Assembly: GCF_020360975.1 (NCBI RefSeq)
Contig: NW_025408671.1
Coordinates: 5,332,001-5,396,000 of the forward strand
Reading direction: 5' to 3'
From: Hirsutella rhossiliensis
Taxonomy: Eukaryota; Ascomycota; Sordariomycetes; Hypocreales; Ophiocordycipitaceae
DNA length: 64,000 nucleotides
Under the pieces are notes generated by a model that was not told the origin of the DNA, made no database searches, and saw only the letters and a list, made by a program, of their open reading frames with translations. The position numbers were made by a program, and so were the translations under genes. Below, in pieces: positions 44,159 through 55,801 of this stretch. Position 1 is the first letter of the stretch. Each line of letters starts with the position of its first letter.

Positions 44159-45313
44159 TGGGCCTAAATATATTGTCAAAAATCTGCGGGGTATTGTTCG
44201 ACCTCGCCCTTGTTATAATGTTGTTCTGGTAGAATGATTTAATGCGGCACCCAGGCCCGCAGCGCTGATGTGTTGAACGGATTGCAAAACTGCATACAAG
44301 CATAAACAGGCGATCGTAATCTACAGGTTTCTCCACAAAGTTACCGCAGCATGGGTTTCCGTTGTCGTCGTCTACAGTGACTTCAGCTCGGAAGAGACTG
44401 GTTGTCTCTAGAAGATCCGTGGTCACGTAGGCCCCTGCCAGCTATGTCCATCTTGGCATTGCGAGCTTTCCCATACTCCCTTGAAGACCCATAGCATCAC
44501 CCATAGCATCACCCGTATGTTATCGTGGGGCCGGGTGTGATGTTGAGGGCACGGCGTATCCGCAGGACATACTGTCAGACAGTGCACCGGGACGTATTTC
44601 CCCTGCTGTACACAGGTCCCCTGAACCCCCGATGCCTCTGTTTCTCTCTGTGGTGGATTCTCCCTTGTCCCCCCTGGTCTCTATAGGGTGGATCCCCCTT
44701 TGTTCTGGCATACATTCCTGTTGCCCCTTTGTCCTGGTATGCAGTCCCTCTCTGCTGTGTCCCCCTTTATTGGCCCCTCTTTGCTCTGGTATGCATTCCT
44801 GCTGCCTCTTTGTTGGTCTACATTCCTGTTTCCCTCATATATGCACTAGGCAATTGGGGGCTGCTGCTCTATAGAGACATTCGGGGTCTAGAGCCTTCTG
44901 CTCTCTCTTTTCCCCCTGTTCTCTGTTGCTTCTGCTTGCCCTCTTTCTCTCTATACAAAGCAGGTAGTCTCCCCTCCTTAGATAGAGAATCAAGAGCTTT
45001 TCTGTCTCGATCTCGCTGCTCACTTTATTCCCTTTGCTCATCAGATACAGCCACCTCAACTGGCGGCATCCAATGTTGCTGTTTTCTGTATAGCTCGCTG
45101 AAGATCATCTTCATTATATTTGTCTTCATCATTGCTGTTGGAGTGGCTCTGGTGGATTGAGCGGGTCTCCGGCGCCGAGCCCAACATGGCGGATTTGGGT
45201 GACTGCTTTGTCGCTCTGTCGTCCTTTCCACGTCCCATCGTGGTGCCAGTATGACCTTGGTGCTGTAAAACGGGACGGTGTCCATCTCGGCCATCAAGAG
45301 CCGCCGGGGAAGG
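44159..45313. other. Low-complexity and LTR-like non-coding stretch
   Basis: No supported gene. A minus frame of 98 codons (44130-44426) has no recognised domain. Positions 44640-44840 are CT-rich with imperfect repeats. Around 44950-45030 the sequence TTAGATAGAGAATCAAGAG is shared, on the opposite strand, with the Copia LTR region near 60915-60935, so part of this stretch is probably a decayed LTR. Confidence 0.5.
44689..44835 (+). repeat. Imperfect CT-rich tandem repeats
   Basis: Units resembling TGCTCTGGTATGCATTCCTG followed by TTGCCCCTTTG recur at about 44699, 44735, 44789 and 44816 with variable spacing, on a pyrimidine-rich background. Confidence 0.6.
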
Positions 45314-45344
45314 ACAACACCCAGTGTGTCCATCAACCAAGTAA
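45314..45344 (+). repeat. Left target duplication and terminal repeat of hAT-1
   Basis: The 8-bp duplication ACAACACC (45314-45321) precedes the terminal repeat CAGTGTGTCCATCAACCAAG. Confidence 0.9.
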
Positions 45345-48123
45345 AGCAGAAAATGACACCCTTACTTGACTTGGTTGAAGGATCCGTTTACTCGACTTGG
45401 TTTACTCGAAGAAATGGCTGTGCTTTACTTGGTTGGTTGACATTACTTGACTCCGGAGCCGATTTGCTTGAGTGATCTCTATATCTTGTCCGCCTGTGAC
45501 CTTGGGACGAGGGGAAAAAAAGTGCTCCTCGAGCATGACTACGATAGCATGCCAGATCGAAGTAGGTGCTTTTGGCATTCGATAGCTGCCACGGTGTTGG
45601 AGCTGAGGCGATTCCGCTCATCCGTGATGACCTTTTGGTCTGAGAGAAAACCGCTCACATTCAGCACTCATTGCTGGACAAGTGAACAAGTCGAAAGCCA
45701 TTTGCGACAGAACTGGGTAGTCTGCCGCATGACAGATCCACCATTGCAAGGGATCTTCGACTTCCGAATCAGCCTTGTTATTCCTAGCCATAAACTCGTC
45801 GAGCTCAAGTTAGTCTCGCTCTTTTCCTCCTTCCCTTGCCGGACGCCGCAAGCTCAGCCAGCATCTGTCGGCGTTTGCGAGCTTCCTGGAGTGGGTCAAG
45901 GGCGACGAGATCATCGCCAGCCTTATCAGCGACGACTTCTCCTAGGGCCAGCGACGAAGCCTCCTCATGGTCCGCAGCGTCCGCTTCCATGTATGCGTCT
46001 TCGTATTCTGCGAAAACTTCTTGAACCACGCTCTTTGCCTCACTGATCCACTGCTTGTTGTGACTCCACTCAAGTTCGAAGTAAGCAAACTTATTCGCCG
46101 GATGCAATGCGACAGCGCACCGATAAGCTGGGGTGGCATCGGTAAGGCCGAAGTACTCTTCTAGCTTGATGCGAGCAGCATCGATTGCGTGGGAATAATA
46201 CGTTGAAACCACGTCGGGATGGTCATCGGCAAATCTTCCGGCCTCTTGGAGCTTTTGAAGAGGACATCGAATGATTCAATTGTTTCATGAAGGGAGCCAT
46301 GTGATCCTTCCAGGCCAGCTTTGTTGGCTCGGCCCTCCATGCGTTTTGTCAGATCTTTGAAAGGCTTCAAGATGTCGAGAAAATGGTGCAAGTCAATCAA
46401 TCTTGTGGGGTTAGTACGTCTTGCGAAATGTCGTACCCTACGCCACCGTAGCAATAGTTGAGGAAGAACAGATCAATCGCATGACGGAGCTTGACCGCCC
46501 TCTGAATCATTGCATATGCAGAGTTCCAGCGGATTCCGCCGTCGACCAGGACTCTAGTGTAGAGCAGTTCAATGCTGCCTTCCTCGTAAGCCTGCAAAAT
46601 ATACCGTTTCAGCTGCTCCCGCCTTTGGTCACTTCTGTTTACCCAAACACAGAAATTGTGAAGTTTACCGACGAAGCTATGCTTTCTCCAGATTTCAAAA
46701 CGCTCCACTTCAGACGCGCCGCAAAGCTGTTTCTCCAACTTGCCGACACCCTGCCCAAAGAGAAGGGCTTTGACGATTAGGTTGAGCATATGGCCGACGC
46801 AGCGCAGGCGACTCTGAGGCTTGATGACAGGATAGCGCTTCGCCAGCTCTCGAATGCAAGTGTCGTTACTACTTGCGTTGTCCATCATGAAGAAACCAAC
46901 GTTCTGACCGATCTCGTATGACCCCATGACCGCTGCAAGGACTTTGGCGATATTCTCGCCAGTGTGGGGGCCCTTCAAAACTGGCAAATCCAGCAAAGCC
47001 GTTTGCAGCTTGTATGCAGCGTCTAGAAAGTGAGAAACTATAGCCAAATAGTTGGTACCTTCTTCAGATGTCCAAGCATCTGTCGAGACGTGGATCTTGC
47101 TTTTGGACAGGCGGAGCTGTTCTTTCAGCCAGGCGCGCCTGCCGTTGTCACCGAACCATTTTTCGCTGACCCAACTGCTCAGCGCTGACGGGCTTTCGGC
47201 AAAACTTTGTCGATGTCTTCCAGGCACAATGCAAATATTTCATTTGTTCGTCGGTGAGTCGCTTGGCGGAAAGTCAAATCAAGATCAATGACCCAGTCGG
47301 CAAAATGACTTCGAAACTGGAGGTCATTGAACACCATGCGTCGGCTCCCCAAGTACGACGCGGCCTTGGTGGCTCCTTGAGAGATGCTGAAGGGGTCGGA
47401 CCCTGCCACTTTGTAACCGAACTCGGCAAGTTTGTGGTGGTGCCTAAGGTGATAGATGATGCTCGTCGTACTCTCGCTGGCAAAGAGCGCTGTGTCGTGA
47501 CGTCCGCTTACATGGCAATATTTGCAGAGCCAGTACTTGTTGTCGCCGTCTGTCGTGAGTTGCGCACCGTGTTTGTAGATTATCGATGGTTGCGCCTTCG
47601 AGTTCATTGCGCGCTTGTGAGGCTGACGATATCGTATGGTGGCCAACGGTTTTCTGTCGTAACGAATCTTCTCCCAAGATATAGGGAAAACGCATTGCGA
47701 TGCCTTTGGCAAGTCCCTTTCATGGAGATGCTTGGCTCGTCGGGGACCGACTGGGAAGGCGTCTTGGGAGGCGTGACGTGCCCGAGATGATTGCAAGGAT
47801 CGAAAGCTGAGTGAGAGGGCATTGCTGGCTTCCTCAGCGTTGAACAGTTTCTGCAGGATGTTGATGAATCAGGCACGAAGAAAGTAACTGTAATCACCAA
47901 GCTCAATCGGCGAGAGGAAAGGGTTCGTCCACTTTCATGACATGGGTATCACGAAATTGCCTGAAATCAACGCTAGTCAGGTACCGGTAACTCGGAGTAA
48001 ACCCGAGTAATGCAGAAAGCTTTACTTTTGCTTGGTCGGAGAGATCGTTACTCGTGATTGACTGTTATGTAATCAACCAACTTCAAGCAACCAAGTCAAG
48101 TTACTTGATTGATGGACACACTG
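45322..48123 (-). mobile_element. hAT transposon copy 1
   Basis: A 2802-bp element. The terminal inverted repeat CAGTGTGTCCATCAA occurs at both ends, and a perfect 8-bp target duplication ACAACACC lies at 45314-45321 and 48124-48131, the hallmark of the hAT superfamily. One minus-strand transposase gene fills it. Its near-identical twin is the plus-strand element at 50402-53209, about 2.3 kb away. Confidence 0.92.
45539..47938 (-). pseudogene. hAT transposase, copy 1, frameshifted
   Basis: Same protein as the copy at 50587-52991. A BED-type zinc finger (CKYCHVSGRHD, then YHLRHHH) is in the frame 47179-47796. The RNase H-like catalytic region (STDAWTSEEGTNYLAIVSHF, GFFMMDNASSND, RLRCVGHMLNLIVKALL) is in 46397-47227. 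The middle helical region and C-terminus are in 46161-46454 and 45805-46212. Breaks include one base lost from an A run at KVLPK near 47200, one base lost near 46398 (CAAGATTGATTG) and one near 46257. None of these is present in copy 2, so the two copies complement each other's damage. Confidence 0.85.
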
Positions 48124-48131
48124 ACAACACC
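48101..48131 (-). repeat. Right terminal repeat and target duplication of hAT-1
   Basis: TTACTTGATTGATGGACACACTG ends at 48123 and is followed by ACAACACC (48124-48131), identical to the left duplication. Confidence 0.9.
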
Positions 48132-49181
48132 CAGTAGCCTAGGGCCCTAGGCCAGGGTTACGGGAGCTGAACATCCAGCTGCCAGCTCGCAAGCGCTCAT
48201 TGCCTCTCCAAACCTCAATGAGGTATACCCCGCAATTGACGCCTAATCCATCAGCCACAGCGCTCCTAATAGTGCAGACCGTTTAGCGCACTATTAGTGC
48301 ACACTGCAGTTTGCACTGCTTAGTCAGCACACTGCCAGTGCAGTGTAACCGTTTGGCAACGCACTGCTGGTCCAGTGAGGCCTCCCCCTCCACACTGCTG
48401 GTTCAGTGAGGCTTCCCCGCCACACTGCTGGTTCAGTGCGGCTCCCGTCAAACTGCCCCATAGTTCAGTGCGAGCGTCGCGCACTATCAGTGTCACCATC
48501 AGTGTGACGAGTGTGACTTGTGTGATAGAGCTAAACTTGGACGTTTGACCATTAACGTAATTCCTGGCCTACTTACAACGAGTCAATCGCTGATTAAACG
48601 GCGGGATGCGTTCTTGCTCAATTTTACAAACCATCTAGCTCTTACGAGATATCAAAGTGTTGCCAGGGCAGAACGAGCCTCTGCGTAGCTTTCATCTCAT
48701 GTCTTTAGGGTAGCATCTGGTCACACTTCCCATACTCTCTGCTAGGCAGAACTTGACGTTGAAGCCTTTCCTCAGTTCACCTTGCCCCCCGCCGACAAAC
48801 ACGAAACAGACGCGACAGGGTAAAAGCAGATCAGATGTGCAATATTTATTGCGCTCTCCAATCGCCAGACCGCTTCACGATCACTGAACTTTACCGCTCG
48901 ACTAGTCTTGATGAAGCAAGCCACCGGCTTCCAATCATCCAACCTTGAGGATGTGATTGGACGTCAAGCTCATTCTGGGACGCCCGATTTTGGCCTTAAT
49001 CTGACCAACTTGACCAATAGCGAGCCGGAACAAAGAGCTGCAGTCTCTTGAGCGCTTTACTGAACCGAATTCACGCTTGCATGCGTATGAATCGCGCCGT
49101 GACGCGCCAGACTATTTTATCAGGGCCTCGTCGCGCTTTGCAGTGTCACAATTTCTACGGCAATGACTCCCTGTTCCGTAG
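48132..49181. other. 5' region of hAT-3, non-coding
   Basis: About 1 kb with no gene, holding a block of short repeats (48265-48500). The hAT-3 transposase follows directly. A 14-bp palindrome CCTAGGGCCCTAGG lies at about 48137-48150. Confidence 0.45.
48265..48500 (+). repeat. CACTGC/GCAGTG subterminal repeat block
   Basis: Many direct and inverted copies of ACTGC and CAGTG, including three near-tandem units CACTGCTGGTTCAGTG at about 48361, 48392 and 48422. hAT transposases bind such subterminal repeats, so this is probably the 5' end region of the truncated hAT-3. The exact terminus was not found. Confidence 0.5.
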
Positions 49182-50401
49182 TTGCGGTCGTTCCCGTACC
49201 AAGATTGCCGACTTCGACACGCCCAAGACGTTTCTTCAGTATCTGATCGCCTCCAAGTTCGCGACATCATGGACAACTTCACTCAGGCGGATGCGGCCGA
49301 CTGCGCAAGTGACACTGCCGCCTCATCATCGCCAACACCGTCCACTTTGTCCCCACTGAACAGTTGCCGCCAGCATATTTCGCCCGTTTGGCAATTTTGC
49401 CGAAGAGAGGAAGGGAAAAATTATGCGGCAGCTTGGACCGACGCAAACGGGACGAAATGGTGGCACTGTCAACCCTGCTGGAATAAGAAAAGAGCCAAAA
49501 AGTACAATTACTCTGGCGGTTCATCCGCCATTGTCAACCACTTGCGCAAGGAGCACCGAATCATGCTTCCCGGAAGACAAGAAAACAGGCGAGAAGTGAC
49601 GCAAACTCGACTTGGTGACATCACCGCATTTTTGGCCGATGAGGCCCAGGTTTCCAAGAAACGCAAGGCGACAGTGGCTGAAAATGCCCTTGACCAGCCC
49701 ATGTTTCGCGAGCTTTACTGTCGCTACGTTGTAGCCTGCAGCCTGCCATTCACCCATGTTGAGCAGCCAGCTTTTCGCGACTTGATACAGTACATTTGTC
49801 CGGCTGCGAATGATCTTCTTCCGACATCTGGGGATACCATTAGAAGCGATTTGCAAAGAGGCTACGATGGCAAACGGGAGTTTGTCAGACGTGCACTACA
49901 AAATGCTCTCTCGTCGATACACATTGTTCCAGACAACTGGACATCGCCGAATCATTTGGGCGTGATAGGATTCACGGTTCAGTTCGTCACCGAGGATCAT
50001 GGTCTGCTGTCCTTGGTGGTCAGGATCAAAGAACTTCAAGGACAGCACAGTGGTGAGAATATGGCGGAAGCCATCATGGAGTTTGTGCGAGAGTATGGAA
50101 TAGCCTCCAAGATTGGTTACTTCATGATGGATAACGCATCCAATATGAACACAATGATCGACAAAGTCAGCGACGACCTGGAACGTGAGTTCGACGTTTT
50201 CTACGACCCCCCTCCAGCATCGACTTCGCTGTTTCGGCCACATCATCAATCTGGCGGTGATGGAATTCCTCATAGGTAAGCGTCCACGCACGATCGAGTC
50301 CTATCACGGCCCATCCGAAGATGAGATCGAACAGTGGCGGACACGAGGGGCGATAGGGAAAGTACATAACATCGTTGTCTTCATCACATGGACTCCTCAA
50401 C
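49182..50401 (+). pseudogene. hAT transposase of a third family, truncated by hAT copy 2
   Basis: A frame of 365 codons carries a BED-like zinc finger (WWHCQPCWNKKRAKKY, then AIVNHLRKEHRIM). The start of an RNase H-like domain follows (FRDLIQYICPAANDLLP, HIVPDNWTSPNHLGVIGFTVQF, GYFMMDNASNMNTMI). An extra base in a run of C near 50208 shifts the frame to RLRCFGHIINLAVMEFL and GAIGKVHNIVVFIT. The coding sequence then stops abruptly at 50401, where hAT copy 2 begins. The missing C-terminal half does not resume after that element. It is clearly a different family from copies 1 and 2, since the aligned motifs are only moderately similar. Confidence 0.8.
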
Positions 50402-53209
50402 CAGTGTGTCCATCAATCAAGTAACTTGACTTGGTTGCTTGAAGTTGGTTGATTACATAACAGTCAATCACGAGTAACGATCTCTCCGACCAAGCAAAAG
50501 TAAAGCTTTCTGCATTACTCGGGTTTACTCCGAGTTACCGGTACCTGACTAGCGTTGATTTCAGGCAATTTCGTGATACCCATGTCATGAAAGTGGACGA
50601 ACCCCTTTCCTCTCGCCGATTGAGCTTGGTGATTACAGTTACTTTCTTCGTGCCTGATTCATCAACATCCTGCAGAAACTGTTCAACGCTGAGGAAGCCA
50701 GCAATGCCCTCTCACTCAGCTTTCGATCCTTGCAATCATCTCGGGCACGTCACGCCTCCCAAGACGCCTTCCCAGTCGGTCCCCGACGAGCCAAGCATCT
50801 CCCATGAAAGGGACTTGCCAAAGGCATCGCAATGCGTTTTCCCTATATCTTGGGAGAAGATTCGTTACGACAGAAAACCGTTGGCCACCATACGATATCG
50901 TCAGCCTCACAAGCGCGCAATGAACTCGAAGGCGCAACCATCGATAATCTACAAACACGGTGCGCAACTCACGACAGACGGCGACAACAAGTACTGGCTC
51001 TGCAAATATTGCCATGTAAGCGGACGTCACGACACAGCGCTCTTTGCCAGCGAGAGTACGACGAGCATCATCTATCACCTTAGGCACCACCACAAACTTG
51101 CCGAGTTCGGTTACAAAGTGGCAGGGTCCGACCCCTTCAGCATCTCTCAAGGAGCCACCAAGGCCGCGTCGTACTTGGGGAGCCGACGCATGGTGTTCAA
51201 TGACCTCCAGTTTCGAAGTCATTTTGCCGACTGGGTCATTGATCTTGATTTGACTTTCCGCCAAGCGACTCACCGACGAACAAATGAAATATTTGCATTG
51301 TGCCTGGAAGACATCGACAAAGTTTTGCCGAAAAGCCCGTCAGCGCTGAGCAGTTGGGTCAGCGAAAAATGGTTCGGTGACAACGGCAGGCGCGCCTGGC
51401 TGAAAGAACAGCTCCGCCTGTCCAAAAGCAAGATCCACGTCTCGACAGATGCTTGGACATCTGAAGAAGGTACCAACTATTTGGCTATAGTTTCTCACTT
51501 TCTAGACGCTGCATACAAGCTGCAAACGGCTTTGCTGGATTTGCCAGTTTTGAAGGGCCCCCACACTGGCGAGAATATCGCCAAAGTCCTTGCAGCGGTC
51601 ATGGGGTCATACGAGATCGGTCAGAACGTTGGTTTCTTCATGATGGACAACGCAAGTAGTAACGACACTTGCATTCGAGAGCTGGCGAAGCGCTATCCTG
51701 TCATCAAGCCTCAGAGTCGCCTGCGCTGCGTCGGCCATATGCTCAACCTAATCGTCAAAGCCCTTCTCTTTGGGCAGGGTGTCGGCAAGTTGGAGAAACA
51801 GCTTTGCGGCGCGTCTGAAGTGGAGCGTTTTGAAATCTGGAGAAAGCATAGCTTCGTCGGTAAACTTCACAATTTCTGTGTTTGGGTAAACAGAAGTGAC
51901 CAAAGGCGGGAGCAGCTGAAACGGTATATTTTGCAGGCTTACGAGGAAGGCAGCATTGAACTGCTCTACACTAGAGTCCTGGTCGACGGCGGAATCCGCT
52001 GGAACTCTGCATATGCAATGATTCAGAGGGCGGTCAAGCTCCGTCATGCGATTGATCTGTTCTTCCTCAACTATTGCTACGGTGGCGTAGGGTACGACAT
52101 TTCGCAAGACGTACTAACCCCACAAGATTGGATTGACTTGCACCATTTTCTCGACATCTTGAAGCCTTTCAAAGATCTGACAAAACGCATGGAGGGCCGA
52201 GCCAACAAAGCTGGCCTGGAAGGATCACATGGCCCTTCATGAAACAATTGAATCATTCGATGTCCTCTTCAAAAAGCTCCAAGAGGCCGGAAGATTTGCC
52301 GATGACCATCCCGACGTGGTTTCAACGTATTATTCCCACGCAATCGATGCTGCTCGCATCAAGCTAGAAGAGTACTTCGGCCTTACCGATGCCACCCCAG
52401 CTTATCGGTGCGCTGTCGCATTGCATCCGGCGAATAAGTTTGCTTACTTCGAACTTGAGTGGAGTCACAACAAGCAGTGGATCAGTGAGGCAAAGAGCGT
52501 GGTTCAAGAAGTTTTCGCAGAATACGAAGACGCATACATGGAAGCGGACGCTGCGGACCATGAGGAGGCTTCGTCGCTGGCCCTAGGAGAAGTCGTCGCT
52601 GATAAGGCTGGCGATGATCTCGTCGCCCTTGACCCACTCCAGGAAGCTCGCAAACGCCGACAGATGCTGGCTGAGCTTGCGGCGTCCGGCAAGGGAAGGA
52701 GGAAAAGAGCGAGACTAACTTCTGAGCTCGACGAGTTTATGGCTAGGAATAACAAGGCTGATTCGGAAGTCGAAGATCCCTTGCAATGGTGGATCTGTCA
52801 TGCGGCAGACTACCCAGTTCTGTCGCAAATGGCTTTCGACTTGTTCACTTGTCCAGCAATGAGTGCTGAATGTGAGCGGGTTTTCTCAGACCAAAAAGGT
52901 CATCACGGATGAGCGGAATCGCCTCAGCTCCAACACCGTGGCAGCTATCGAATGCCAAAAGCACCTACTTCGATCTGGCATGCTATCGTAGTCATGCTCG
53001 AGGAGCACTTTTTTTCCCCTCGTCCCAAGGTCACAGGCGGACAAGATATAGAGATCACTCAAGCAAATCGGCTCCCGGAGTCAAGTAATGTCAACCAACC
53101 AAGTAAAGCACAGCCATTTCTTCGAGTAAACCAAGTCGAGTAAACGGATCCTTCAACCAAGTCAAGTAAGGGTGTCATTTTCTGCTTTACTTGGTTGATG
53201 GACACACTG
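50402..53209 (+). mobile_element. hAT transposon copy 2 (inverted twin of copy 1)
   Basis: A 2808-bp element with the same ends, CAGTGTGTCCATCAA to TTGATGGACACACTG, in inverted orientation to copy 1. The flanking octamers are TCCTCAAC on the left and GCTATTGC on the right, so there is no target duplication. It sits inside the hAT-3 transposase gene. Together with the missing 3' part of hAT-3, this points to a deletion or recombination after insertion. Confidence 0.88.
50587..52991 (+). pseudogene. hAT transposase, copy 2, two frameshifts
   Basis: The frame 50587-52242 is open for 551 codons. It carries a BED zinc finger (CKYCHVSGRHD, IIYHLRHHH), then the RNase H-like region with STDAWTSEEGTNYLAIVSHF, GFFMMDNASSND and RLRCVGHMLNLIV. 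The helical insertion follows (GGIRWNSAYAMIQRAVKLRHAIDLFF). A two-base loss near 52230 (GGCCCTT against GGCTCCCTT in copy 1) shifts to 52229-52912, which contains the hAT dimerisation signature WWICHAADYPVLSQMAFDLF and CPAMSAECERVFS. One more missing base near 52890 displaces the last 35 or so codons, which would end at the TAG at 52989-52991. The translation start is uncertain; an internal Met near 50920 is also plausible. Confidence 0.85.
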
Positions 53210-53445
53210 GCTATTGCGTTGCGAGGTCAGTAGTCCCACCCTAACCTTCGAACTAGAGGTGCCGAATCCAGTCACGACAAATAACTTGGCAAGGCAGAAT
53301 GGGTACTTATGTCGCAAGGGCTGTCAGCCGCAGCGACGAGATTCACGACGTCGTCATTAGACGGAGCAACCCACCCGCATGCTACAAGTCTGAGTTCGCC
53401 TCGAGGGCCATAGATTCAGTGGAAATGGAGCAGGGGAGGACATCG

Positions 53446-53453
53446 TTTATAAG
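53446..53453 (+). promoter_or_regulatory. TATA box upstream of the DNA ligase gene
   Basis: TTTATAAG about 110 bp upstream of the ATG at 53564. It lies 237 bp from the end of hAT copy 2. Confidence 0.45.
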
Positions 53454-53563
53454 TTGGATTACGACTCCCCTCCGCTCATCCCAGAGCTTGTGCTAAGACT
53501 CATTCCGTCATACATTCGCCATCCTCTGGTTGAACAGCCCTGGACTACAAATATTCAGCCAAT

Positions 53564-55623
53564 ATGCCATTTCCGTTGCATCTCTTATGTGAACTCCTCA
53601 GTGAACTCGAAAGAAATCACACGAGGTCTTTCAGTATTCAGAAGACCCAGGACTTCGATGTGCGCAGTCTTGTTGGCTGGTTCGACAAACATGATACAGC
53701 CATCCCACGTCTAGGGTCAGAAGCCGTGGCATTCTTGTCATGCCTCTTTCCCGAACGCAGGCCGGACCGAGTTTTCGGCTTGTCAAAAATTCAGCTCGAA
53801 AGGATTGTCCAACAAGCACAATGTCTTGGATCGTCCCGAATGAAGGAGCTACAGATATGGCAAACCAGGAACGGCCCGGACTTCGCAACTTGTGTTGAGC
53901 GCGTTATGGCTATAACGGACTGCGAACCAAGGATGGGTCCGAAAGTGACTCTGCAAGAACTTGACGATGTGCTCGATCGGATTGCAGCCTTCTCACCTTT
54001 CTCGTCCGCTGATCTGCGAGAAGAAACTGAGCGGAAATACCGTCAACCCTGCAGCAGCTCGGACGATCTGCTCATCAGTTTGTTCCGAAGATTGAACAGC
54101 TTTGAGGCCAAATGGCTGGTTCGCATGCTATCCAAAAACTACAACCCGGCCTCTGTCCCAGAAAGACTGGCGATGGGCAGATTTCATCCGTTTTTGTGGA
54201 ATCTCCTCCGTTTTCAGAATTCAATCCAAGTTGCCGTAAGTATCCTAGGGGACTTGAGATCCGGAATACACCCTACAGGCCGTGGTAAATCCTGGGAAGA
54301 GTTGAGGAAAGTCCTACAGCCGCAGGTTGGAGTCATGATTGAACGGCCAGCTTATGCGAAAGCAAGGAGCATCAAGCATTGCTGCCACTTGGCTGGCTCA
54401 AGACTAATGAGCGTGGGCGGAAATACGATGGAGAATACTGTCAACTTCATGTTGACTTAAGCAAACCCGGAGCCTGCATCAAAATATTCTCCAAGAGTGG
54501 GAGGGACTCTACCATCGACCGCATTGGCCTTCATCGCGCGTTACGAGAAAGCCTCGACCTTGGCACGGCAGGCTGCAGGATCAAGAAACAATGCATACTG
54601 GAGGGCGAGCTGCTGGTATGGAACGACGACAGTAGGGTAATCGAGCCCTTCCACAAAATTCGTAAACACGTCAGACGATCAGGACGGCTCCTTGGAGCGG
54701 CCCAAGACCCCCCATTCAATATGAATGAACATCTCATGATTATGTTCTACGATCTTCTGTTGCTGGACGACACGGTCTGCGCTAGAAAAAGCCATGCTAA
54801 GCGGCGACGACTACTTCGGTCTCTGGTTCGCCGGATCCCTGGTCTTGCCGAGGTCGGGTTCCGCGAAGTGGTTGCATTCTCCTCAGCCAATGCTGCTGAG
54901 CGGCTCACTGAACTATTCGCACGAGCCATTACACAACGGTGGGAGGGACTGGTGCTGAAAGGTTGCAACGACCCTTACTTCACCTCCGATTGCGACAAGT
55001 CATCCATCAAACTCAAGAAAGACTACATTCCAGGCCTCGGTGACTCTGCCGACTTCACTATTGTCGGTGGCAACCATAGCGCGGAGGACGAACAAGAGAT
55101 TGGAATTGGCAAGCTCTGGTGGACGTCGTTTTTTATCGGATGCATGGAAAATAAAGATGAGGTCTGCCGTTATAATTCTAAGCCAAGACTTCGCATCATC
55201 GACATCATCGACAAACATGGCATCCCGAAAGACCATATGCAATATCTCAACCGACATGGATATTTCACACAAATACCCTTCATTGAGTCCACGCCAAATT
55301 TTGACGTGGTCTTGGACCCCGACCGTGGACTACGCCCAAAGGCGTTATTTCAGCATCCATTTATAGTAGAACTCGTGGGATCTGGCTTCGACAAGCCCGC
55401 AAATGCACGGTACTATACTCTACGGTTTCCACGAGTGTTGAAGATACATGGCGATCGCTCGTTCACTGCTACCACTAGCTTCGTCGAACTGCAGGAATGG
55501 CTCAAAAATGCTCAGAGATACCTGACAATTGCGAAGGGAAGAAAATTCTTGGCTAAGGAGGTTGCGAGGTCACAGGCACTGGCTTGGGTCATCAAGCCTT
55601 GGGACATCAAGGCGATCTCCTAG
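53564..55623 (+). CDS. ATP-dependent DNA ligase domain protein (one apparent frameshift)
   Basis: Starts MPFPLHLLCELLSELERNH at 53564. The first 270 or so residues are a DNA ligase N-terminal helical domain (LQPQVGVMIERPAYAKARSIKHCC near its end). One base appears to be missing near 54415. Reading then continues in the frame 54379-55623, where the nucleotidyltransferase motif I is KYDG (RKYDGEYCQLHVDLSK). Motif III-like FYDLLLLDD, motif IV EGLVLKG and motif V SIKLKKDYIPGLGD follow. The C-terminal part (KALFQHPFIVELVGSGFDKP, YYTLRFPRVLKIHGDRS) matches fungal ligase-like proteins. No BRCT domain is seen. It would seal nicks in nuclear DNA. The frame may continue as SVDSVSLDIQATSPDQ to 55801 if a second length error lies near 55625. 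It could be functional if the breaks are assembly errors or an intron. Confidence 0.75.
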
Positions 55624-55801
55624 CGTCGATTCAGTTTCTTTGGACATTCAAGCCACCAGCCCAGATCAGAGGCAACAGGAAAATGGGGGGGAAGCGGTTG
55701 AGCTCCCGAGCCCTGATAATATTTTCATCGATTCATCGAAGAGAAGGGTGGATTCGGACAGTGCATGGCATAGTACAGTCAAACGCGTAAAACAGGACTA
55801 G

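Noticed and set aside
44729..45160. A 143-codon plus-strand open frame with hydrophobic stretches resembling membrane segments
   Set aside because: The hydrophobicity comes from CT-rich low-complexity repeats (Leu, Pro, Ser, Phe codons); no start context or conservation is visible.
48137..48150. The 14-bp palindrome CCTAGGGCCCTAGG as a regulatory or recombination site
   Set aside because: Perfect but isolated, with no second copy or associated feature.
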